64,000 nt of DNA, taken from Leptasterias polaris. Its lineage: Eukaryota > Echinodermata > Asteroidea > Forcipulatida > Asteriidae. Under the pieces are notes generated by a model that saw only the letters and a program-made list of their open reading frames with translations, had not been told where the DNA came from and made no database searches. Where the stretch lies: assembly GCA_037783415.1 (NCBI GenBank), contig JAZGTN010000003.1, positions 2,378,501-2,442,500 on the forward strand. The letters are read 5' to 3'. The position numbers were made by a program, and so were the translations under genes. This document shows, one piece after another, positions 22,740 to 32,804 of this stretch (positions are counted from its first letter, which is position 1; every line of letters begins with the position of its first letter).

Positions 22740-23960
22740 ACACTGGGTTGTATGAATAAAAACCAGCATTTTTCTTTTACTTGAAATGTCAAGCCATATG
22801 AATAATAAAAAAAAATAAAAAATTACTTGAAAGTGTTTACTAAATGCTAAAAGGATCTACCTTTACATGAAAAGTATTTACTTTACCTTTTAGTGTTTAC
22901 TTATTTCCATATGAATAAAATTGAGAAAATACTCAAAAATGCATGTAAGTACTGGTCATTTTTCAAGGTAGCCCCAGAGCTACCTTGAGCACTGAAGTAA
23001 AGACACTTCTGAAGAAATGGCAGCATTTATGGATGTTCCTCACAGGATAAAAGTTTATGTTCCATGGAGAACATGTTGTGATTCTGACTTTAAACAACTG
23101 TAGGAGAGACATCAGTGAAATACTGAATAGACTGTAAATGCACAGTGTATCAGTATTATCACGACATAAATAATTCACAAAAACTCATAAGGCTTTTACA
23201 AACATTTGTTTATTTTTAATGTAGAAGATAAAATAATAACTGTTTGGTTTCTTTTCAATAAATCAAGCTAATTTAGATGTATCAAGCATTTTTATGGTTT
23301 AGGCCTATTTTTAGTTCATAAAATAATCGGAAGAAATTTTTGAAATAAGAAAAATTTCAATAGAAATCCAAAGTTGAGCAAATATTTTGTCCTTTTAAGT
23401 TAAAATTAAAAAGGCCTACGTATATAAATATATGTCGTTGATCTTCTTCATGAGCTGTTTGTCAGTGATAATGATGCCAGTTGCGTGCTCATATTCAGCT
23501 CTCATCTTCTTTACAACACTCTCCTTCTCCGCTCTGTTTTTTGGCACTTATTTGGTCAATAAAACACTATGATTTTTCAGAACTTTAACAAAAACGTTTT
23601 GCTTAAATTCTGGAAATTCAGATGAATCTCCTTCATCAAACTGATAATTGTTAGAATCAAAACCACTCATGGCTGACTTGTAAGTTTCTGTGTTTCTGTA
23701 AATTCAAATGCTGCTTGAGGTGTGTTGGTATGTGTGTGTGGTTGGACATGAATGGGTGTTACAACATTCAGCCATGCACTGGCAGACAGCTTGATATCAG
23801 AAGTATTTACTCCAAAGCATTAAGTACTTTGCAGTAAAAGAATCAGTTTATTCATACAGAATTAAGAAGATGCTGGTACTGAATGCTTCTACTTGGAAGT
23901 TGAAGCTTTTACTTTTTGCTAAAAAAGAATTTACTACTTTTTATTCATACGAGAACCATG
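22740..23960. mobile_element. DNA transposon remnant with a Myb/SANT-like fragment
   Basis: This stretch is missing from block C, where the flanks meet near 34950. The ends are inverted: TATGAATAAAAA near 22751 and TTTTTATTCATA near 23940. Interior short repeats (AGTATTTACT, AGTGTTTACT) line the left end. It carries a broken minus-strand reading frame at 23426-23672. The family is not identified; Harbinger-like elements carry comparable Myb modules. Confidence 0.45.
23426..23672 (-). pseudogene. Myb/SANT-like transposon protein fragment
   Basis: Reading the minus strand from an ATG at about 23672 gives an acidic N-terminus, then VFVKVLKNHSVLLTK, an in-frame stop, and VVKKMRAEYEHATG and ITDKQLMKKIND. 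The pattern (short helix, a KNH.VLL motif, then a helix ending in KQL.KKI) resembles trihelix/Myb DNA-binding modules found in invertebrate DNA transposons. The identification is from pattern memory and tentative. Confidence 0.35.
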
Positions 23961-24949
23961 TTCTTACACATTTAGTAAGTAAATTAGGCTTTGTACATGT
24001 TCTCACTTACAATACTAAGTTAACACACTTAATTTGTTTTGCTGGCTGGGGTAAGCGTGAGGCTCGAAAATTTAGCGCCCTCTTCTGGTAAATGTCCATG
24101 TAAGCCTAATGTATTTCATATCTGTTTTAAGAAATTGCTTAACTGTCTTTGTTTGAGTTTTACCTCTGACAGCAACTATTGATTGACCCTTTGTAAAAAA
24201 CAAATTGTTATGCTGAATGCACATGTTTGTGTTTAAGGTTGTTTGTACCCCAAGAAGAAAATCCTGTTTGTGTCACTGAATGCCACAGCCACTTTGCCTG
24301 CTGTATGATCGTCTGTTACGACTATGCAAATATTTCATTTAAAAGTAAAATGTAGTAGTAGGCAAGCTTTCCCTGTTTCCGGAAAAAACAGGTACTTCAA
24401 CTCAAATGACTATAGCTGTGCACCCCACTAAATAAACTCCCCCCTAGCATACAGTGCAAAATGCTACATACTCAAAAATACAAAAGAAAAACTACTTAGA
24501 AGTCTCACAGCTTTTTACAGTAAAGGGAAAATTATCCATTGACTCTTCAACCTTTTTCCTCTGCTCAATTTGTTGGGGAGTCCAACACCCCTACACCTGT
24601 GTACTTATCCAAACGCCTTAGCATCAATCTTTAAAATTGTCCCTACCCTGCCCCTATACACCTCTTGGCAAATATGTTTTACAGGTTACAATGGGCAACA
24701 TTTTCACACTTTTCCCCTTTTATTGGGCTCTCAAATCTGTCTAACATAGAATATTTTGAGGTCCTACAAAAAATTAGTGAGGCCGTAGCTCTGTTTTCTT
24801 CCTATTTATTGGGGTCCATCCATAGGCTTTATAGCATAGGTGAGTGATACAGCTTGCCAGGCAGTTTCAATGTTGATTCAATCTCAGGGTCAAAAAAGGA
24901 CAAAAATAGAAAAAAGGAACAAAATATAACTATAAATAAGCCCTTTTCA

Positions 24950-25804
24950 CACTACCTAGCTGATTCCCAGGAAATTTAATCCCAGGAAATTGCAGGGGAT
25001 TTTTAACCCCACTTCCTGGGGGAAGTGAATACTCAAGATGCTAACCTAAGGGTTATCTGGCTTTAACCTAGCCCAGGTTGGACTCCTCCGTTGCATACAA
25101 CGCAACGAAGTCCAGGGTATAAAGGTCCATAGCGAAAAAGTACCATAGCGAAAAAAAAATTCACATTTTTGAGGAAGCTGAAACTTGACTCACATATTCC
25201 TTGTGTCCTGAATTTTAAGCCTGCTCTATTCAGAATTGTAAATTTTATCCTTGGATGACATTATTGTGAAAATAAAATGGAAATTGACGCATTCGTTGCC
25301 ACAGCCTAAACTGACAGCTTGTGATCCGCTTGAGAATGCTTACGCGCATGCGTGTTCTTCGTAGATGCTATGCATGTTGCGCATGCGCACATGAGCCTTA
25401 ACAGTCAATTGGTACACGAGGGTCACATCGCCAGTGCACAACTCGGGACTTATTTTCGGAAATAATGTCATCCATGGATGTATTTGTTAGTTGTGAACTC
25501 ATCAAAAGTGTAGTTATGGACACCAAGAATATATTAATGGAGTTTCAGCTTCTCAAATCAGGTGAAAAATATGAAAAATTTGTACCTAAAATTTTGTTCG
25601 TATTGTACAGGATCTTTATACCCAGGACGTCAGTGCAGTGGCACTGACTGACGTCCTACCAGGGCTAGCTTTAACCCTACTCCCAAGCAGGGGCAGCTAG
25701 TTTCCCCCTTTCTTCCTGGGATTTTGCAAGGGTTAGAAATTCAAAGTTGTGAAAAGGTCAAATAAATCAACCAAGGATATTCATGTAGTGCAAAAGGAGC
25801 TGAA
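24950..25804. mobile_element. MITE with CCCTTTTCACACTACC termini, interrupted
   Basis: Same family as 4231-4552 and 37806-38072. The left end is at about 24950 and the right end, ATGTAGTGCAAAAGGAGCT, at about 25804. It is split by the 599-bp element at 25069-25667. Confidence 0.6.
25069..25667. mobile_element. 599-bp DNA element with 9-bp target duplication
   Basis: The element begins TAGCCCAGGTTGGAC and ends with the inverse of TAGCCCTGGTAGGAC. It is flanked by GCTTTAACC at 25060-25068 and 25668-25676. Blocks A (near 4418) and C (near 37928) keep the unoccupied site with one copy of that 9-mer or a close variant. Each end also folds on itself: a hairpin at 25081-25114 and another at about 25625-25657. 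There is no significant ORF. A 9-bp target duplication is typical of Mutator-like elements among others. Confidence 0.7.
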
Positions 25805-26689
25805 GAGGTTTGTTCTGGTGATAATTAAATTGAACAGAAAATCCACAACTATTCATGCATAAATAGTCAGTGACTGTGCAGCAACTTTTTCAACAATCAT
25901 AGGACAACCATTTGACATCATACATAAATAATTGCCCCTATACTTCATGGACTAGCATGTACTTACGATTGTATACGGTAAGCAAGTTATTGGTGTTGTT
26001 GGAGGTCTTTCTTCATCAGTTAACAACATGAACAAGCTGTGACTTCTGGTGTTTTATCCACAACCTCCTGCAGGGTGTGTAACTGTTCATTGTATGGGCT
26101 GGGTCTGCAGTGCTGTTTATGATGCATTAGTTACTGTATGTGTAGTACCATAGTTGGCATATTGCTCACCCAATTCTGGAAAAAAAATCCCCTTTGTATT
26201 TATAGATCCAATGAGGTCAGTCATTTGTGGTACATAGTACATATGTACAGTGTATGTGATGTAATCTACACGTATAGTGGATGGGGTCCCTTTATTGTTT
26301 ATTCTATTTGTGTACATGTATGATGAGAGTGGAAGATTTCAAGTTGATCAGATGTGAACCAAAACCAACGTCTTCAAAACAATGCTGCATACATCATTTC
26401 TCATAACCCCAAAATGTATTACACATACATGTACTTCTCCATTGAACAACTGTACTTTAAAGCTGCAAAATCTCTATGCGGGCATGTACAAAGCACTGTC
26501 AAACAAACTTCTACAACTCACTCATTGCTTGGCTGACATTTTGGGGGGATGGAGGTAGGGATGTTGCTTAATCAATTGCAATAGCGTTTTGGGAATACAT
26601 GTACAGGTGATTACCAGAAGAAAAAAAAAAAAAACCAAAACACATCTATACTGTTGAAATGCTCTGCATGATGTGTTTCAGCGAAACAT

Positions 26690-29382
26690 GGTTTAAATTA
26701 AGGCAGTAACATTGATACAGATATTGATGGCTTCATCTGCAAATGTATGGATAGGTCCCCCGAATCAGGAAAGTTATCGGGCGGAGGTGTGTGTATTTAC
26801 ATTAATCAAAGATGGTGCAACAACAATTGTGTCAAACAACGCCATTGTTCACCTGATGTTGAATATATTACTGTAGGACTTAGACCATTCTATCTTCCGA
26901 GAGAGTTTCCCCAGATATTTGTCACCGTTGTATATATCCAGCCAAAAGCAGACAGTGCTACTGCATCTCTTATCCTTGCTCAACATGTTCAAGAACTGGA
27001 AAGGAAATCCCCAGATGCTGTCAAACTCATTATGGGTGACTTTAACGAATGTGATTTAAAGCATGTGATGCCCCACTACCACCAGTATGTTAATATTTCA
27101 ACTAGGGAACATCGTACCCTGGACAAATGTTATGGGAACTTACCCGATGCTTATAAACCGTAGAGTAGAGCACCGCTTGGAAAGTCGGATCATGACATGA
27201 TATATCTTCTCCCAAAATATAAACAAAAACTTGAGCAAAACAAACCTGCTGTAAACAAAATCAGGAGCTTCAATCAAAACAACACGGAAACTCTACGCAG
27301 CTGTTTTGATTGTACAGACTGGGATGTTTTGTTTGCTTCCAATTCAATTGAAGAATCTACTGATGTAATCACTGAGTACATCAAGTTTTGTGAGGACTGT
27401 ATTGTCCCAGAAAAAGTTATCAAGACTTACCCAAACAATAAACCATGGATGACAAAAGACATCAAAGAACTCATCAACAGAAAACATGTGGCGCACATAA
27501 ACAACAATCTTCAAGACAAACGCAAACTACAAAAAGAAATCAGCCATCTCGTCAAACAATGCAAGAAAAAGTATGCCCGGTAAATCGAACATGTTCGGAA
27601 ACGGCGACCACAAGAGCGCTTGGGAAGGACTGAAGGTCATCACAGGATTTGGCGTACGAAATAAATCGGATACCCTCCGGTGATCTGAACTTATTTGTTA
27701 ACGACCTCAACAAATTTTATGGCCGGTTTGATCAGCTAAGCTCACAGGGAAATGCAACAAGAGAATCGTTCTTACTACCGCTCAAGTTGAAAAGTCACTC
27801 AAATCGATTATAGGACTAACAAATCTGCAGGACCAGATGGGATCCGAGGTAGGATTTTAAAAGCGTGTAACAGAGAGCTTGCAGGAGTTTTTCAACGATT
27901 ATTCCAATGGTCTTTAGACACTCATACAATCCCCAGTCTATGGAAATCCTCAACAGTCATTCCAATTCCCAAGATAACGAAGCCAGCTGTTCTCAATGAC
28001 TATAGACCAGTTGCCCTTACACCTATTGTGATGAAATGTTTTGAACGGGTCATCAAAGGTATTCTGCTCAACGAAACAAGAAATGCAGTGGATCCTTTTC
28101 AGTTTGCCTATCGTGTGCACATTGTGGTGTGGATGATGCAATAATGACATTATTACATAACATTTACGGGCACATCAACAGTTGTAAAAGCTATCTACGA
28201 ACATTATTTATTGACTTTTCCTCTGCCTTTAAAGGCCCTGTACACGATTGGTAAGATCGAAAAACACAAATGTTCACAGATTCACACATAACTTACACGA
28301 TTTAAAGTAAGTAATGGTAGAAAGGGTTCCTTAAAATATTTCTGCCTGAAATGCTATCGTTTCTGAGAAATGAGTAAAACAATAGTTTTTATCGCGCGCG
28401 ATAATAAACTCCATGTTTGAAAAACAGAAAACACATAAGGTCTCTTTTCACTATTTTCTCGTGATCTCGATGACCAATTGAGCTCAAATTTTCACAGGTT
28501 TGTTATTTCATGTATGTGGTTGATTACACAAAACATGAACACTGTCTGTGATTATTTTGTCAGCTCTGCCAATCCTGTATAATACCTTTAACACCATAAG
28601 GCCACAGTCTCTTTTGTATAAATTACAGCATTTGAAAGTTAACCCACACCTTGCCCTCTGGATTAATGATTTTTTACTGCAGCGACCACATAAGGTCAGA
28701 TTTTCAGGTGTTAGCTCTGATGTCACATACTTAAGCACTGGAGTTCCACAGGGGTTATCACCTCTTTTGTTTTCATTGTTCACAAGTGACTTCAATGTTA
28801 AAAATAGTTCTTGTAGTGTGATTAAATGCAGATGACACGGCCCTGACTTGATTAATTTCTGGCAATGATGAATCGGAGTATAGGACTGAAGTTAATCAAT
28901 TTGTTGATTGGTGTGAAAGAAATAACTTAGTTCTTAACGTAAATAAAACAAAAGAAATGATTTTTAACTTTCAAAAAAGCATTCAACCTGTTCAACCTGT
29001 TAAAATTAATGACATGTCTGTTGAAGTGGTAAATGAATACAAGTATCTGGGAACTGTAATTGATGATCAGCTGAACTGGAACTCTAACACCACGAAAATT
29101 TATAAGAAGGCTAATCAACGGTTATACTTTGTCAGGAAACTGAAGTATTTTAATGTTAATATCCGGATTCTTAAACTATTTTATCAGAGTACTATTCAAT
29201 CCTTGTTGACTTTTTGTGCAACCACTTGGTTTAATTCCCTTTCAGTTTTTAATAGGCAAAAGCTGGTTCGCATTACCGGTACCAAACAAGCCAGTAGGAT
29301 TATTGGTTCAGATAATGATGGTCTTCAGGAATTAGTTAAGAATAGACTCATGAGTAAATTCCACTGTAATAGTAATTTTTTC
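26690..29382 (+). mobile_element. Degenerate LINE (CR1/L2/Rex-like)
   Basis: A second, unrelated non-LTR element lies between blocks B and C. The endonuclease part is at 26747-27583 (GGGVCIYIN, VTVVYIQPKAD, IMGDFNECDL) and the reverse transcriptase part at about 27815-29390 (SAGPDGIRGRILKACN, LNDYRPVALTPIVMKC, FIDFSSAF, GVPQG, YKYLGTVIDDQLNW). Several frameshifts and stops, and a TTAA MITE at 28233-28587, break it. Confidence 0.85.
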
Positions 29383-29421
29383 TTTGTTCAACCCCAAATT
29401 ATTCAAATAGTACTACTATGA
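26747..29421 (+). pseudogene. Broken LINE endonuclease/reverse transcriptase
   Basis: Pieces in order: 26747-27163 (endonuclease core), 27197-27583 (end of the endonuclease and linker), about 27815-28150 (first half of the reverse transcriptase), 28200-28232, then after an inserted MITE 28590-28835 (palm region with GVPQG) and 28957-29390 (thumb and C-terminal region). The catalytic FADD box expected near 28830 is damaged: the DNA there reads AATGCAGATGACACGGCCC out of frame. It cannot make a working enzyme. The last codons run into block C sequence at about 29383. Confidence 0.8.
28233..28587. mobile_element. TTAA-target MITE inside the dead LINE
   Basis: TTAA flanks at 28229-28232 and 28588-28591. 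The left end AGGCCCTGTACACGATTGG is mirrored by CCAATCCTGTATAATACCT. The LINE reading frame on the two sides (FSSAF, then TIRPQSLLYK) joins exactly if one TTAA and the insert are removed, which fixes the target site. Related to 32452-32790, 57958-58335 and 62912-63235. TTAA targets suggest piggyBac-type mobilisation. Confidence 0.8.
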
Positions 29422-29532
29422 CAATTATTAGTTACAAAAGTTAGTTGGTTGTTTTTTATGAATGAGACCTATGTATCCTGTTTTTCTGGATTACAAAGAT
29501 GAGCAAGCTTTGCTGTGGTGAAGCGGCAGCCA

Positions 29533-29694
29533 GGGCCCAATTTCACAGAGCTGCTTAAACACAAAAAGTAGCCAAGTACGATAAAATTATGCCCACCAGA
29601 ATAAGGTAACCAGCCCAAAAACATTGTCACATAAAACCCCATACCATTTAAGCAATAGTCTTTTCTGCTCAAGCAGCTCTATGAATTTGGGCCC
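29533..29694. mobile_element. MITE, GGGCCCAATTTCATAGAGCT family
   Basis: Block C counterpart of 18303-18461, so it inserted before the duplication. Terminal inverted repeats are intact. Confidence 0.75.
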
Positions 29695-29806
29695 AGATCA
29701 TGTAAGAAACACGTCTGGTATGGAAGCAAATTTGCTGCTTGTATTCCATGACAAGTGTACTGTGCTCTTGTACACAGTACAGGACATACATCTTTGACAG
29801 GAGTAC

Positions 29807-30930
29807 TGTGGCGGGACACCCTCGAGTCAGCGACTAGGTCGATGAAGACCAGACACAAACCAGGGTGATTATCCAACCCCAATAATATTTATTAACCTTA
29901 TGCAAGGGTGAGCGGCTACCCAGACAAAAGGGGGGATAATAACGAACGGCGGCTATGCCTAGGGGCAGTTCGTTTGGTGGAAGTTTACCACCGATTGAGA
30001 ATGATATTCCTAATAGCTAGAATCAGAGCAATCACCAGAAACCTCAATAAACCTCACAAGGATACCAGGTCTCCAATAACAGTAACAATGGTTTTATTTC
30101 TCATAAACGTTCAATGAATCACTCAACAATAATAGTAATTACACAACCAGGTAAAGATAATAAACCTCACCTAAATGTAATAAACCTCAGTAATACAACC
30201 AAGTATAGTAAGCAGCATAAACCTCAGTACAACCTCAGTCGGCCCAGCGCTAAGAATCAGCCTTGCCAAACACAGGTATACCTCACACTGTATTATGCTA
30301 ATAACCCTCACAGACTGGCAAGTCTGCACAATTGAAACTTCATGCGGATTACAATAACCCTCTCTAAAGAACTCGTCAGCGCTACTCTAATAACCCTCCG
30401 GGTAGCCCGCACAGTGATCGCAACTGAATCGTATCTCAGCCGTTCTACACCAACGTGTATTCAACGGCATACAACTCACACAACCTTCCAATGCTTCAGC
30501 CTTCCCCCGATAAAGGTTACACAATTCACGCTCTACAACTCCGAGCCTTATATTAACATAAAGTTTACTTATACAGTAAAAGTTAAACCCACCTCGCTAT
30601 ATCTCTCTCGCTGAACGTAGAAACACAACGGGTCACACAGCTCAACCACCAGCTAAAGATAACGCACACAGTAGCAGTGGGAACACGCAATTTGGTCTCA
30701 GCACAGTGCCAACGCACACTAGTTCACGGTCACAGAACTAGAACACTAACAGTAATACTTAGAGCAACAGACTACATCAAAAACACTAGACCCTATAGAC
30801 CCAATAAGTGGCGGGAAACCCAGCGCTGCTCGCTTATAAGAACCCGCTAGCACCCCCCCGCAAAGCACAATGCGCACTGCGTCTTTTGGTGCACTAAACT
30901 TCACAAAGTCTACCCCCCTGTTCCGTCACA
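29807..30930. mobile_element. Solo LTR, 1124 bp, with 4-bp target duplication
   Basis: The element begins TGTGGCGGGACA and ends TTCCGTCACA, the TG..CA termini of retroviral-type LTRs, and is flanked by GTAC (29803-29806 and 30931-30934). Block B has the unoccupied site near 18571. A possible TATA box (CTTATAAGAA) lies at about 30833. The interior repeats AAACCTCA many times between 30040 and 30230. No internal retroelement genes remain, so this is a recombination product of a Gypsy- or BEL-like element. Orientation is not fixed. Confidence 0.7.
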
Positions 30931-30939
30931 GTACCACCA

Positions 30940-31137
30940 GGGCGCAATGTCATAGAGCTGCATAAGGAGCAAATATTACTTTTAAACAGTTGTTGTCTTG
31001 GCAAAAAAATAAGCAGGATACCAATCACCGATGGTACATGTGGAATGGTATTGTGACTGTTATCCTTAAACTGTTAAGCATAATTGTATTGTGCTTGGCT
31101 AATTTTGGGGCTTAAGCAGCTCTATGAAATTGGGCCC
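30940..31137. mobile_element. MITE, GGGCCCAATTTCATAGAGCT family
   Basis: Block C counterpart of 18580-18775. The left end (GGCGCAATGTCATAGAGCTG) has drifted; the right end AGCAGCTCTATGAAATTGG is intact. Confidence 0.7.
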
Positions 31138-32451
31138 AGGATCCAAACCCACCCTCCAGCAGCACCAGAGCTTGGATTCAGTGTTCTATAAACCATTCGG
31201 CTACATGTATAACGCTCAAGAAATACATCTTACTTTTTCATTAAATATTTGCAATTTACACATGATATTTTTTATATTTTTAAAAAAGTTTTCAAAAATA
31301 AAGCGATTTTAATTACAGAAATAAAATGTTTGCCTTAATTTGAAAGCAAAAAACAAGATAGAAAAGTAGTAAAATGAATTATTAACAATAATCATCAGTT
31401 CATTTTAAACAGTTACTGAGCACATTGTCTGATGCCTATTGACTGAAATAAAAAACTACTAAGTAAATGTGACTTTATAGAACGACAGTATACATGAATG
31501 CATTTTGGATTATATTGTACAGCATTAGAGGTATAGCGTGTGATTTTTGTAGGCATTCATTGTGTTATAAGAACATATCTGCAAAGTGTGAAGAGGCAGG
31601 CAGTAAATTAGTTGGGGGCAATAACTCTTGGTACTTTTACTTAGCACAGTCCCCTGATCAAATTTTTGTGTCCATGCAGCTATGGTGCAACAAGGTCTTA
31701 TCTTAACTTGATTCTGCAACAAATTTGTATCTCTCGTAAAAACATTTTGTGGAACAGCATCGTATCTCAGCCCGTTTACTTTTTGTGTGTACGTTTAGGT
31801 TATTTCAAGTTAGATACAACATTTTGCTTCTGAAGCTCGCGTTTCACGTAAACGGTAATTTAGGAGATTTACATACGACCTTTTTGTACTGAAAAACGAA
31901 ATGTCCACAATGCGTCTTTTGCGCTTGGCTTCTATCATTTTCAGATTGTGGATGCCCTTCAGCATAGTTTTATTCAGGAATAGGAAATGTATTGTCCAGA
32001 TTTTTTTTAAATTGAAATACGTGGTGTCCAAAGAGTTCACTTCCATTAGTTCTTTCTCAATATACACATAATGTACATGACAGATTGATAAGCAGGGTGA
32101 CCAAACTAAAACAGATTTATCAGATGATGTCCACACCCCTCTTTCTTCTACTGTACACTTCATGCCTTTATTTGTTTCTACACATCCACATACGTTTTGG
32201 TTGGTTTCAATTTACAGGACAATCTTGCGATTCAGTATAAAATGAAATGTACTGTGTCTCAAAATTATGTCAATAAAATGTTGTTCCCCATTCACATTGT
32301 ATGTTATTGATGAAAATGTGACTGTAAGTCGCCCTAGGAGGAGGCAGTACATGTAAGGCCAATGCTACATTTACATAACCTAGTGTAATGTGCACTCTAT
32401 GATGTTATTGGTTCAGTTTTGTTGTTTTTATTGTTCACTTTAGCTTGTTAA

Positions 32452-32790
32452 AGGCGCTAGATTTGTATGGTAATTACACAAAATATATAATAGCATAAAA
32501 ACTTACTTGGTAACGAGCAACGGAGAGCTGTTGATAGTATAAAACATTTTGAGAAACGACTCCCTCTGAAGTAACGTAGTTTTTGAGAAAGAGGTAATTT
32601 CTCACTAAAATATTAAAAGACTTCAGTCCTGAAGCCTTTTTTAGGCATCTGAAAGCACACAAATTTGTGCAACAAGGGTGTTTTTTCTTTCATTATTTTC
32701 TTGCAACTTCGATGACCAATTCAGCCCAAATTTTCACAGGTTTGTTATTTTATGCATATCTTTGATAATTACCAAACGTGTCCAGTGCCT
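32452..32790. mobile_element. TTAA-target MITE, 339 bp
   Basis: Flanked by TTAA at 32448-32451 and 32791-32794; block B at about 20628 has the single TTAA of the empty site. Terminal inverted repeats start AGGC(A/G)CT and end GG(T)AATTAC. It sits only 15 bp beyond the stop codon of the TRIM gene, within its likely 3' flank. Confidence 0.8.
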
Positions 32791-32804
32791 TTAAGTGAGC
32801 GTCT

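Larger units (their letters stand above)
18176..26690. repeat. Segmental duplication block B
   Basis: The block is collinear with 29383-38800. It starts with TGTTCAACCC..ATTCAAATAGTACTACTAT, carries a minus-strand TRIM copy, and ends near the A-rich run at 26620. Compared with block C it has two private insertions (about 22740-23960 and 25069-25667) and lacks the solo LTR, the TTAA MITE, the beta fragment, the AACGTT array and the SINE found in C. Confidence 0.8.

Noticed and set aside
27197..27633. Separate genes from short frames between 26.7 and 29.4 kb
   Set aside because: In order they are pieces of one broken LINE protein.
30114..30614. Two frames of 73 and 90 codons
   Set aside because: They lie inside the solo LTR and read the AAACCTCA repeats.
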